The notes under the pieces are model-generated. The model did not search any database and was not told the origin of the DNA. It saw only the letters and a list, made by a program, of their open reading frames with translations. From Bordetella genomosp. 13 (GTDB lineage: Bacteria; Pseudomonadota; Gammaproteobacteria; Burkholderiales; Burkholderiaceae_B): DNA of 64,000 nt. A program made the position numbers and the translations under genes. The stretch is from assembly GCF_007679965.1 (NCBI RefSeq), contig NZ_VEHL01000007.1, positions 186,001 to 250,000 of the forward strand, written 5' to 3'. Positions 24,437 through 32,361 of this stretch are shown in pieces; the stretch's first letter is position 1, and each line of letters begins with the position of its first letter.

Positions 24437-24883
24437 ATGATGAGCCGCAACGACGTGACCGAAATGGTCGTGACCCGAAAACTCGAGAAGAAGCTGACCT
24501 GGACGGTCATTGCCGAGGCGGTGGGCCAAAGCAAGGAATGGACGACCGCCGCGCTGCTGGGCCAGATGACGATGACGCCGCAGCAGGCCGAGGCCGCCGG
24601 ACGGATCCTGGATCTGCCTGCGGACGCCGTGCTGCAGTTACAGGTCGTGCCCTACAAGGGTTCGCTGCCCACGGCCGTGCCCACCGATCCGCTGATCTAC
24701 CGCTTCTACGAACTGGTGAGCGTCTACGGCACGACGTTCAAGGCGTTGATCCATGAAGAGTTCGGCGACGGCATCATGAGCGCCATCGACTTCAAGATGG
24801 ACCTGACGCGCGAAGCGAACCCCAACGGCGACCGGGTGCAGATCGTGATGAGCGGCAAGTTCCTGCCGTACAAGACGTATTGA
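24437..24883 (+). CDS. cynS: cyanate hydratase (cyanase)
   Basis: A 148-residue protein matching cyanase throughout. An N-terminal helix-turn-helix-like domain (LTWTVIAEAVGQSKEW) is followed by the catalytic domain with the residues known from E. coli at the expected spacing: Arg89 (PLIYRFYEL), Glu92 and Ser115 (DGIMSAIDF). It converts cyanate and bicarbonate to carbamate and CO2, giving ammonia. An AAGGAG motif lies about ten bases before ATG 24437. Carbonic anhydrase (cynT), usual in E. coli, is not in the operon. The stop is only three bases from the end of the convergent next gene. Confidence 0.96.
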   Translation: MMSRNDVTEMVVTRKLEKKLTWTVIAEAVGQSKEWTTAALLGQMTMTPQQAEAAGRILDLPADAVLQLQVVPYKGSLPTAVPTDPLIYRFYELVSVYGTTFKALIHEEFGDGIMSAIDFKMDLTREANPNGDRVQIVMSGKFLPYKTY

Positions 24884-24886
24884 GCC

Positions 24887-25249
24887 TCAGCGGTAGCGCC
24901 TGATCAGCGCCTGCAGCGCGGGATCCTGCGGGAAGTCGAGGCACTGCATCACGTGCAGCGACTTCCCGCTCTTGGACTGGTAGGGCGACGCCAGGTACTT
25001 CGGCGCCAGCGCGCTGATCGCGTCGTACGTATCGAAGTCGGCCGACCCCAGCTGGACGTAGCCGCCCAGGGCGCGGCCCGCGTCCTCGGCCATCGGCGTG
25101 CCCGGGAACGCGGTGATCAGGCATTGCGCGACGGCGAAATGTTCCAGCCGCTGCGCCTCGGTCGGCTCCTTGGACGCCTTCTTGCCCGCGGCAAAGGCCA
25201 GTGCCGGCAGCGCCAGCAGCAGGCCGGCGGCGATTCCCCTCGATGTCAT
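24887..25249 (-). CDS. Tai4-like T6SS amidase immunity protein
   Basis: A 120-residue secreted protein: signal peptide MTSRGIAAGLLLALPALAFAA, then a small helical domain with two Cys (AVAQCLITAF and HVMQCLDFP). DAGRALGGYVQLG, SPYQSKSGKSL and MQCLDF are the pattern I associate with the Tai4 family, periplasmic inhibitors of type VI amidase effectors of the Tae4 group. GGGAG lies about six bases before ATG 25249. No amidase effector or T6SS gene is next to it, so it may be an orphan that protects against attackers. Family assignment is from memory of the motif pattern. Confidence 0.65.
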   Translation of the reverse strand: MTSRGIAAGLLLALPALAFAAGKKASKEPTEAQRLEHFAVAQCLITAFPGTPMAEDAGRALGGYVQLGSADFDTYDAISALAPKYLASPYQSKSGKSLHVMQCLDFPQDPALQALIRRYR

Positions 25250-25493
25250 GGCAACTCCCGTTCTGTCGATACCGTCGCAACCCCCGGGACAACCCGGACT
25301 TTCGTTGCGCGCCCACGACAACGCTTGTAACCGTGCGGGCCATGGCGCGCAAACGGAGCCGCCGTTACCCCTGTCCAAAAAACGCATCGCTATACTCAGC
25401 CCGCAGCATCACTTCACATCGTGTCGCAGTCTGTAAAGGCACGCCAGCTTGCGCGCTCATTTCCAGGGTCTCACCCCCCTCTTGCGAATCGCC

Positions 25494-27488
25494 ATGTCAG
25501 CCGCCGCGGTCTTCTGCCGCATCCTTGCCCGCTTCATCCTGCCCTGTCTCGCAGGCCTGTACACCGCCCACGCCGCAGCCGCGGCCGCCTTCGCACCGAC
25601 GCTGGAAGAATGCCATGGCATCAAGGACATGGCATTCGTGGCGCACCTGGACGACGACCTGTTGTTCATGAACCCCGACATCGCCTCGAACATCGAGGCG
25701 GGCGGCTGCGTGCGCATCGTCTACCTGACCGCCAGCGACGCCGGCGAGGGCGACGGCTACATGCTCGGACGCGAGAAAGGGGTGCGGGCCGCCTATGCCT
25801 ACATGGCGCGCCAGCCCGACCTGTGGAGCACCGATACCCTGCAGGCCGACGGGCACGCCATCACGCGCGTGACCCTGCAGGGCAACCCGCGCGTGCAGCT
25901 GGTGCACATGCGCCTGAAAGACCCGTGGCTGGGCAAGGGTTGGGGCAGCCTGACGCCGCTCAGCCGCACCGAGTCCGTGCCGGACAACACCTCGGACACG
26001 CTGGGCCCGAACCAGGAAACCTACACCCGCGACGCGTTGGTGAGGACGCTGGCCTCGCTGATCCGCAACTACGGCCCCACCACCGTGCGCCACCTGGACG
26101 ACACGGTGTCCGTGCCCTACACGCAGCTGTGCTGGCGCTGCGCCGGCCACAGCCATCCCGACCACATCGCCAGCGCCCGCCTGGTGCGCGACGCCATGGC
26201 GCGGGTGCCCGGCAACTATGCCGAGGCGGGCTACGTCGACTATCCCACGCAGGAGCGCGCCGCCAACCTGAGCGACGCCGAGACCGCCGCCAAGTCCGAG
26301 ATCTTCCGCCGCTATGCGTGGGAGGACTACCACTACTGCAAGGGCCCCGCGGGCTGCCAGGAGCCCGCCGGTCCCGCGGCCGCGTGGGTGCAGCGTTCCT
26401 ACTACGTGTCGCGCCAGGACGTGGCGCCCGAGCTGTACGGCGACGCGCGCCACGGCCTGCTGGTGTTCGCGGCCGGCGAGGCCAACGACGCCGTCAACCT
26501 GTGGGACGCGCGAAAAGGCCGCTGGACCTCGCTGGGCGGCCGCACCGCGGGCCCGCTGGTGTCGTTCACGTATCCCGACTCCACAGCCGGCGTCTTCGCG
26601 CGCGACACGCTGGGAGGCCTGTGGGTGAACAAGCAGAGCGTGGACGGCAGCTGGAAAGGCTGGCAGGCCATGTCCGGCGTGCGTTTCTCCGCCAGCCCCG
26701 TGGTGGCGCCGCGCGACGGCGCCGCCGTGGCCATGGGTTACGACGGCCGCTACTACTGGACCACGCCGTCGGGCATCAGCGGCGACTGGACCGCCTGGCA
26801 GCCGCTGCCCGCGCTGGCCGATGCCTTCGGCAGCCCCGCCATCGCCAGGAACGCAGCGGGCCGCTACGTCGTCTTCGCCATCGACCGCGAAGGCCACGCC
26901 TATTCCACGACGCAGCGCGCCGTCGGCCACGACGGCGGCTGGGCCGCGTGGCAGCCCGTGCCCGTGCCCCCGAGCGCCGGCGGCCTGGCCGCCATGCGCA
27001 ACGCGCAGGGCCTGGTCGAGCTCTACCTGCGCAACCGCGACAACAGGCACCTGATGCGCGTGGCCGAGGAGAAGCCCGCCACCGCGCGCGCCGCCGCGAT
27101 CCACTGGGGCGCCGCCCGCGACCTGGGCGTCGAGTACGTCGGCAAGCCGGCCATCGGGCCCGACACGCAGGGCAACGTGCTGGTGTCCGTGCTGGAACGC
27201 GCCGGCGGCCCGCTGTGGCTGGTCGAGCAGGGCCGCGCCACGCTGCTGGAAGCCACCGCCAGCTCTCTGCCCTCCCTGCGCATGGTGGACGGCACGCTGT
27301 ACGTGGTGGCCCGCAGCTCGGGCAATCCGCAGACCTATCAGGTGCTGGCGCGCCGCGGCGGCGTCTGGGCCGCGGCCACGGCGCTGGCCGCCCTGCCGTC
27401 CGGCGGCGGCGGTGCCTTCGGCAAGACGATCCCCACCGTCATCGCCACGACCACGCCCGCCATCGCCGGGACCGCGCAAGCCAAGTGA
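25494..27488 (+). CDS. secreted PIG-L family deacetylase with beta-propeller-like C-terminus
   Basis: A 664-residue exported protein. The signal peptide is about residues 1-25 (ARFILPCLAGLYTAHAAAAA). A PIG-L/LmbE domain covers about 30-310, with metal-site motifs AHLDDDLLFM (the PHPDD-like motif) and GHSHPDH. The rest is a series of about five repeats with Trp-rich strands (SWKGWQAM, DWTAWQPL, GWAAWQPV), like PLL-type sugar-binding propellers. PIG-L enzymes remove N-acetyl groups from amino sugars; an extracytoplasmic substrate is likely. ATG 25494 is preferred over a TTG at 25449 because it opens straight into the signal peptide. The gene is divergent from the Tai4-like gene; the 244 bases between them hold the promoters. 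Confidence 0.85.
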   Translation: MSAAAVFCRILARFILPCLAGLYTAHAAAAAAFAPTLEECHGIKDMAFVAHLDDDLLFMNPDIASNIEAGGCVRIVYLTASDAGEGDGYMLGREKGVRAAYAYMARQPDLWSTDTLQADGHAITRVTLQGNPRVQLVHMRLKDPWLGKGWGSLTPLSRTESVPDNTSDTLGPNQETYTRDALVRTLASLIRNYGPTTVRHLDDTVSVPYTQLCWRCAGHSHPDHIASARLVRDAMARVPGNYAEAGYVDYPTQERAANLSDAETAAKSEIFRRYAWEDYHYCKGPAGCQEPAGPAAAWVQRSYYVSRQDVAPELYGDARHGLLVFAAGEANDAVNLWDARKGRWTSLGGRTAGPLVSFTYPDSTAGVFARDTLGGLWVNKQSVDGSWKGWQAMSGVRFSASPVVAPRDGAAVAMGYDGRYYWTTPSGISGDWTAWQPLPALADAFGSPAIARNAAGRYVVFAIDREGHAYSTTQRAVGHDGGWAAWQPVPVPPSAGGLAAMRNAQGLVELYLRNRDNRHLMRVAEEKPATARAAAIHWGAARDLGVEYVGKPAIGPDTQGNVLVSVLERAGGPLWLVEQGRATLLEATASSLPSLRMVDGTLYVVARSSGNPQTYQVLARRGGVWAAATALAALPSGGGGAFGKTIPTVIATTTPAIAGTAQAK

Positions 27489-27589
27489 TACGGGCGGGTA
27501 CGAGGCGCGACAACCGCGCCTTGTGCCCGCGAATGAAGGCGGTACGATACCGGGGCGCCAGGGTCCCTCCAATCACCGGAACCGCTTTC

Positions 27590-28657
27590 ATGACGGATAT
27601 CGACGACGACGAGGTCGCGCATGGCTGGGACGCCATCGACGCGGCCTGCAAGACGATCTACCCCACGCAAGAGCCCAAGCACTACGGCACCCTCATCAGC
27701 CACAGGCTGGGCGGCCCGGACCCGTTGCAGGGCATCAGCGCCTACAAGCGGATGGAGCCCCTGCCCCACTGGCACTTCGTCACCTACGGCTTCACCGAGC
27801 TCTACCAGAAGGAATCGGACGACGCCCAGATCAGCGGCTATGGCTTCGAGCTCACCCTGCGGCTGCGCTGCGCGCCGGATGCCGACGAGCCGCCCGCATG
27901 GGCGCTGAACTTCCTGCAGAACCTGGCGCGCTACGTCTTCCAGACGGGCAACGTGTTCCGCGACGGCGACTGGATGGCGGCCAACGGCCCCATCGCGGTC
28001 GAGGAAGACACGCGGCTCACTTACGTGGCCTTCGCCGCCGATCCCGAGATGCCGGCCCGGGACACGCCCAACGGCCGCTTCGAATTCCTGCAGGTCATCG
28101 GCCTGACCGAGGACGAGGCCTACGCGGCCCGCCAATGGCGCACGCTGAACCTGCTGGACGTGCTGCAGCCGCACATGCCGCTGTGGATCACCGACCTGGC
28201 GCGTCCGTCGCTGCTGGACCAGCCCGGCGTGCGGGACCGCATCGCGCGGGGCAAGGCGGCCGACGGCTCGTCCACCGGCTGCGTCTACACCGATGAGCTG
28301 GACTGGCGGCAGCAGAAGCGCCTGCTGGGCAAGCCCGTGACTGTCGTCACCATCGGCGCGCTGCAGGTGCAGGAGGCCACCACGCTGCTGCCGCTGCGGT
28401 TGCCCTTCGACCGCAACCTGCGGCTGCTGGGTGGGCGCATGAGCGTGCTGTTCCAGCCGGGCGACGCCAATGCGCTGCGCACGGAGGACAACGTGCTGTA
28501 CATCACGCTGGACGGTGCGGCGCTGGCCGAGATCGCGCAGTTGCTGCAGCCCCGGCGTGGCGAATATCCCCTGAAGTCGTTCAAGGGACTGCGCCTCGAC
28601 GTCCGCCCCACCGAGATCAAGGACCCCAAGGGCAACGTCGTGCAGACCATAGGCTAG
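27590..28657 (+). CDS. suppressor-of-fused (SUFU) domain protein
   Basis: A 355-residue cytosolic protein, no signal or membrane segment. The N-terminal SUFU domain is recognisable from LPHWHFVTYGFTELY and SGYGFELTLRLRC through NFLQNLARYVFQTGN to FLQVIGLTEDE. The C-terminal third (about 230-355) matches the second domain found in longer bacterial members. In eukaryotes SUFU binds Gli factors; in bacteria the superfamily is linked by genome context to immunity against polymorphic toxins. No toxin gene is adjacent here, so the role is open. It lies 101 bases after the PIG-L gene. Confidence 0.85.
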   Translation: MTDIDDDEVAHGWDAIDAACKTIYPTQEPKHYGTLISHRLGGPDPLQGISAYKRMEPLPHWHFVTYGFTELYQKESDDAQISGYGFELTLRLRCAPDADEPPAWALNFLQNLARYVFQTGNVFRDGDWMAANGPIAVEEDTRLTYVAFAADPEMPARDTPNGRFEFLQVIGLTEDEAYAARQWRTLNLLDVLQPHMPLWITDLARPSLLDQPGVRDRIARGKAADGSSTGCVYTDELDWRQQKRLLGKPVTVVTIGALQVQEATTLLPLRLPFDRNLRLLGGRMSVLFQPGDANALRTEDNVLYITLDGAALAEIAQLLQPRRGEYPLKSFKGLRLDVRPTEIKDPKGNVVQTIG

Positions 28658-28744
28658 ACGGTGCGCAAGCAAAAGCGGCGCGGCATGCTGCCCGCACCGC
28701 TTTGCCTACCGCCGGCTGCGCCGGCCCACGGCAGGAGGCAGGCT
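28658..28744. other. convergent intergenic region with GC-rich inverted repeat
   Basis: Between two convergent genes. GCCGGC-TGC-GCCGGC forms a short hairpin near 28710-28726, but without a T run on either side, so a factor-independent terminator is doubtful. Confidence 0.3.
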
Positions 28745-30055
28745 TCAGTTGCCCGCCGTCACCCGCCAGACCACATTGCCCACGTCGTCCGCGATCAGCA
28801 GCCCGCCCTGCGCATCCTCGGTGATGCCCACGGGCGCGCCGTACAACTGCTTCTGATCGTCGGACACGAAGCCCGTCACCACCGGCTCGACCTGGCCCGT
28901 CGGCTTGCCGTCCTTGAAGGCGACGAAGCCGACCTTGTAGCCGTTGAGCGGCGTGCGGTTCCAGCTGCCGTGCTCGCCGATGAACACGCCGCCGCGATAC
29001 TTCTCGGGCAGGTTCTGCCCCTTGTAGAACCACATGCCCAGCGGCGCCACGTGCGAACTGATCGCGTAGTCCGGCTTGATGGCCTTCTTCACCAGTTCGG
29101 GCTTCTGCGGCGACACGCGCACGTCCACGTTCTGCCCGAAATAGCTGTAGGGCCAGCCGTAGAAGCCGCCGTCCTGTACCGAGGTCAGGTAATCGGGCAC
29201 CAGGTCGGCGCCGATCTCGTCGCGCTCGTTGACGATGGCCCACAGCTTGCCCGTCTGCGGCTCCCAGCCCAGGCCCGTGGGATTGCGCAGGCCCGAGGCA
29301 TAGATGCGGCTGCCTCGCGTGGCCACGTCGACCTCCAGCACGGCCGCGCGCCGGTACTCCACGTCCAGCCCGTTCTCGCCCACGTTGCTGTTGGAGCCCA
29401 CCCCCACATAAAGCTTGGTGCCGTCCCCGTTGGCCAGCAGCGCCTTGGTCCAGTGGTGGTTGATCGTGTCCGGCAGGTCGGCGAACTCGCGGCCCGGGTC
29501 GGTGATCTTCGTGGCGCCCTCGGTGTACGGGTACGCCATGATCCTGTCGGTGTTGGCCACGTAAAGCGTGTTGTCGATCAGCTGCACGCCGAAGGGCGAA
29601 TTCAGCTTCTCCAGGAAGACGTGCTGCTGCCACTTGCCGCCTTCGTTGCGCAGCAGCGTGATGCGGTTGCCGCCCTTGCCGCTCTTGCCCGAGCGGGTCT
29701 TCACCAGCCCCGACAGCGCCGCCTTGGGCGTGGTGATGGGCGCGGTGCCCGGGCCGTTGGCCTCGACCACCAGCACGTCGCCGTTGGGCAGCGTGTACAG
29801 CTGGCGCGGATGCTGCAGGCCGTCGGCCACCTTCTCGATCTTCAGGCCCGCCGCCACCTTGGGCATGGCGTTGCCCTGCCAACCCACGCCCTCGGGCACC
29901 TGCATGGGCGGCATCAGGAAGCTCTGGGCGGCCGGCAGCTTCGGGTCGGGTCCGACCTGGTCCTTCGGATCCACGGCGGCGCCATCGTTGCAGGCGGACA
30001 GCACGGCCAAGACGAGCGCGGCGCCCGTCGTTCTTGCCATCATCGTCTTATTCAT
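28745..30055 (-). CDS. sorbosone/glucose-dehydrogenase-like lipoprotein (PQQ-type beta-propeller)
   Basis: A 436-residue lipoprotein: signal peptide with lipobox LSAC (VLAVLSACNDG). It then has a six-bladed propeller of the glucose/sorbosone dehydrogenase family. Visible motifs are LQHPRQLYTLPNGDVLVVEAN at the first blade, NSPFGVQLIDNTLYVANTD, GLRNPTGLGWEPQTGKLWA and VFIGEHGSWNRTPLNGYKV. Such proteins oxidise sugars with PQQ in the periplasm, but many members have no proven substrate. Its 5' end overlaps the DUF2231 gene by eight bases, so they are cotranscribed; the pairing of the two is common in proteobacteria as far as I recall. Confidence 0.85.
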   Translation of the reverse strand: MNKTMMARTTGAALVLAVLSACNDGAAVDPKDQVGPDPKLPAAQSFLMPPMQVPEGVGWQGNAMPKVAAGLKIEKVADGLQHPRQLYTLPNGDVLVVEANGPGTAPITTPKAALSGLVKTRSGKSGKGGNRITLLRNEGGKWQQHVFLEKLNSPFGVQLIDNTLYVANTDRIMAYPYTEGATKITDPGREFADLPDTINHHWTKALLANGDGTKLYVGVGSNSNVGENGLDVEYRRAAVLEVDVATRGSRIYASGLRNPTGLGWEPQTGKLWAIVNERDEIGADLVPDYLTSVQDGGFYGWPYSYFGQNVDVRVSPQKPELVKKAIKPDYAISSHVAPLGMWFYKGQNLPEKYRGGVFIGEHGSWNRTPLNGYKVGFVAFKDGKPTGQVEPVVTGFVSDDQKQLYGAPVGITEDAQGGLLIADDVGNVVWRVTAGN

Positions 30056-30491
30056 GGCGCAGCTCCACGACGTGTGCCTTGTGCGACACCAGCACGATAC
30101 GGCCCAGGCACAGCAGCGCCACGGTGATGGCCGACAGCCACATGCCCATGGGCATCACGCCGTAGGCATCGCGGGTGTGGACGAAGGCATTGACGATGCC
30201 CACGATGATGGCCAGCAGGTTCAGCCAGAAATCCAGGCGCTCGGCGCCGGACACCGTGCGGCGCGACACGATCCATACGTGCGCCAGATTGATCAGCCGC
30301 GGAATGATGGCGAACACCAGCGCCAGGCTGACCAGCCACGCGGCCCCCTTCACCCACATCACGATGGGCGAGGACGCATAGATCACGTCGAAAATCAGTC
30401 CGGCGACGAACAGTCCGAAGACGATCGGGTCGAGCAGATCGAAGATGGCCGTCGCCAGGCGGGAACGGCACTGCAGGGCAAGGGATCTCAT
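30048..30491 (-). CDS. DUF2231 family inner-membrane protein
   Basis: A 147-residue membrane protein with four hydrophobic segments: PIVFGLFVAGLIFDVIYASS, VAWLVSLALVFAIIP-type, FWLNLLAIIVGIVNAFVHTR, and LSAITVALLCLGRIVLV. The first helix and the His of FVHTRDA fit DUF2231. The function is unknown; members often sit beside propeller-type oxidoreductase genes, as here, and may serve as a membrane electron-transfer or anchoring partner. ATG 30491 has an AGGAG-like site (CTGAGAGG reversed) a few bases upstream. An upstream GTG at 30722 would add an implausible Arg/Pro-rich leader. Confidence 0.8.
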   Translation of the reverse strand: MRSLALQCRSRLATAIFDLLDPIVFGLFVAGLIFDVIYASSPIVMWVKGAAWLVSLALVFAIIPRLINLAHVWIVSRRTVSGAERLDFWLNLLAIIVGIVNAFVHTRDAYGVMPMGMWLSAITVALLCLGRIVLVSHKAHVVELRHE

Positions 30492-30878
30492 GGCACCTCT
30501 CAGGAGAATCGACGAGACGACCGGCATGTAAATCGGCGGGCGTGGCCTGGCCGGGCGCGCCGCCTGACCGCAAGCGGCGTGCCGCCGGGGGAAAAACGTG
30601 CGGACGAACCCTGAAGACTCTGCCCTGCAATGCATGGCTTCGCTCGGGGAAATCAATTCAAAACCTTGCGCATTCGGCCCGCCAGGGTGCCGCGTTATCG
30701 CGAGCGCGAGACTTTGCGGCACCGTAACAACTAGTATTGATTAAAAGAGCGAAGTTGCTTGTTGCGCCGATTATCCGCAGTGAAAATGTCGCCACATTAC
30801 AAATTCGCGACAAATTCGAATAACACGACGCGGACGTCGGCAAGCGCCGCAACATCGAGAACCTGATAGAGGGTGGCA
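30492..30878. other. divergent intergenic region with AT-rich stretch and inverted repeat
   Basis: About 390 bases between the DUF2231 gene (leftward) and the YrbL-like gene (rightward). Bases 30710-30840 are clearly richer in A+T than the genes and probably carry promoters. GGTGCCGC (30686-30693) and its complement GCGGCACC (30716-30723) form an inverted repeat with CGCG-AG-CGCG between. No gene is supported here. Confidence 0.4.
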
Positions 30879-31520
30879 GTGGGATTACTGGTCCTGACGG
30901 AGAAAATCGGCGCGGGGCATCTGCGTGAATGCTGGCGGCACCCGGAACACCCGGCGCGCTGCATCAAGGTCGCCAAGGACAAACCTCGTTCGCATCTGCA
31001 AAACCTGTTGGAAAGCCACTACGCGCTGCACCTGTACGAGTGCGGCGTGATCGACGCGCGCGTGCCGCGCGTGCATGGCTGGGTGACCACGGACCGCGGC
31101 GTGGGCCTGGTCACGGACCTGGTGGTGGACGCCCAGGGCGCCCCCGCGCCCACCTTGCGGCAGGCGCGCGCGCAGGGCGCGCTGTCGGACGAGGCGGCCG
31201 CCGCGCTGCTGAACGACGCGCTCGACTGGCTGGTCCGGCATGGCGTGGTATGGGTCGACGCCAGCCAGGACAACGTCGTGCTGCAGGCGGGGCCCGACGG
31301 CCAGCCGCGGCTGGCCTTCATCGACGGCCTGGGCGGCCGCCACTTCGACATGGAATACCGCCTGCGATGTACGTTTCGCTGGATCGAGCGGTTGACGGCC
31401 AGGCTGAAGTCCAACAAGCATCGGTCCAACATCCACAGCAAGATCCTGGCGTCGGCGCCGCGCCGCCTGGATGCGATGGATCTGGCTGACGGCCTGCCGG
31501 ACAGCGTGACGCATCCGTAA
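30879..31520 (+). CDS. YrbL-like protein, kinase-fold family
   Basis: A 213-residue cytosolic protein of the YrbL family (PhoP regulatory network protein). It has kinase-like pieces: a glycine loop (LTEKIGAGHLRECWRHP), a Lys strand (CIKVAK), a hinge-like VTDLVVDAQG, a catalytic-loop analogue DASQDNVVLQ and FIDGLGGRHF in place of DFG. The role in E. coli is poorly known beyond PhoP and acid control. GTG 30879 is chosen because GAGGG lies six bases upstream; GTG 30873 is too close to it. Confidence 0.8.
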   Translation: MGLLVLTEKIGAGHLRECWRHPEHPARCIKVAKDKPRSHLQNLLESHYALHLYECGVIDARVPRVHGWVTTDRGVGLVTDLVVDAQGAPAPTLRQARAQGALSDEAAAALLNDALDWLVRHGVVWVDASQDNVVLQAGPDGQPRLAFIDGLGGRHFDMEYRLRCTFRWIERLTARLKSNKHRSNIHSKILASAPRRLDAMDLADGLPDSVTHP

Positions 31521-31604
31521 TCCGGGCTGCTCGCCTGCGCGGCCGTCGCCAGGCACGGCAGTTGCTACGGTGCCGATACGATGTTTCGTATACGAGGATC
31601 ACCG

Positions 31605-31802
31605 ATGACAGACGATCTGAAGAATCGAGGGCCCAGCGACCGCTCCCGCATCAACGTGGAAGAGGAATGGGAATGCCGTTACTGGAGCGAAAAGTTCGGC
31701 GTCACCCAGGATCAGCTGCGTGAAGCGGTGCACCAGGTCGGGCCGTCCGTGGAAGCCGTGACCGGCTACCTTGAAACTCCCGCGACGGGTCGTACGAGTT
31801 GA
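31605..31802 (+). CDS. DUF3606 small protein
   Basis: A 65-residue acidic protein with the DUF3606 pattern: DDLKNRGPSDRSRINVEEEW, then YWSEKFGVTQDQLREAV and VGPSVEAV. Function unknown. Members are short, soluble, and frequent beside stress-related small genes in Burkholderiales and rhizobia. GAGGA lies about seven bases before ATG 31605. It lies 84 bases after the YrbL-like gene. Confidence 0.85.
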   Translation: MTDDLKNRGPSDRSRINVEEEWECRYWSEKFGVTQDQLREAVHQVGPSVEAVTGYLETPATGRTS

Positions 31803-31886
31803 GGGCTGCGCGCCGATCCGCGTCGAGTCATCGCGCGGCCTGGCGTGCATGCCTGCGGCAACCTTGAAAATCAAAAAGGAAGAACC

Positions 31887-31970
31887 ATGAAAATACTGCT
31901 GTGGATCATCGCGATCATTTTCATCGTGGGTCTGTTGACCGTGACCGGGATCCTGAAGCTCATCTTCTAA
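31887..31970 (+). CDS. 27-residue single-span membrane peptide
   Basis: A very short but well-supported gene: AAAAAGGAAG provides a strong ribosome binding site seven bases before ATG 31887. The product is one hydrophobic helix (KILLWIIAIIFIVGLL, then TVTGILKLIF), ending in TAA. A strong terminator follows 23 bases later. It has no recognisable family; small stress-induced membrane peptides of this size are known in other bacteria. It sits between DUF3606 and PRC-barrel genes, which suggests an envelope-stress setting. Confidence 0.75.
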   Translation: MKILLWIIAIIFIVGLLTVTGILKLIF

Positions 31971-31993
31971 TGGTCTGAAGCTTGCAGGAAAAT

Positions 31994-32023
31994 GGCCCGG
32001 GGCGCCTGCCCCGGGCCTTTGTT
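31994..32023 (+). terminator. factor-independent terminator
   Basis: A perfect 10-bp stem (GGCCCGGGGC pairing with GCCCCGGGCC), loop GCCT, followed by TTTGTT. It ends the small-protein transcript on the plus strand. Confidence 0.85.
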
Positions 32024-32063
32024 CATTCGACGCGCGCCGATGGTCGACCGTGTACGCGTCCCG

Positions 32064-32291
32064 TCAGTCGCCGGGTCTCGGCGGCTCGGCCCGTGCTCGC
32101 AGAAGGTCCGCCGCCAGCGCCAAGACCAGGATCAACGCGGCCGTCAGGAACAGCATGCGATGCTGTTCGCCGGTGGCGTTGAACAGCGCCGAATATCCAT
32201 ATGCCGACAGCGCCATCGTGCCGGCCGACAGGACGGTGGTGGCATTGCTTCTGGCCGGCAAATAGCGGGACGGGACGCTGCGGGCAGGCAT
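32064..32291 (-). CDS. hypothetical small membrane protein
   Basis: A 75-residue frame with two hydrophobic segments (TVLSAGTMALSAYGYSALF and MLFLTAALILVLALAADLL) and a basic/proline tail. Codon third positions are strongly G/C, as in real genes here. No clear ribosome binding site precedes ATG 32291. It is convergent with the terminator of the upstream small genes and divergent from the PRC-barrel gene. I do not recognise a family. It could be a chance frame. Confidence 0.5.
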   Translation of the reverse strand: MPARSVPSRYLPARSNATTVLSAGTMALSAYGYSALFNATGEQHRMLFLTAALILVLALAADLLRARAEPPRPGD

Positions 32292-32361
32292 GGTGCTTGC
32301 TGAACACTACACATCGCGGCAAGTTCGCCGCGGTTCAGTGAAACTGTTCATCGGAGGAACC

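Noticed and set aside
25421..27589. Possible fusion of the region before the SUFU gene into one 1078-residue protein
   Set aside because: The part upstream of ATG 27590 is an alternate frame of the PIG-L gene. The SUFU domain starts cleanly at 27590.
28700..28730. GC-rich hairpin between convergent genes as a terminator
   Set aside because: The stem is short and neither strand has a T run after it, so it is not called as a terminator.
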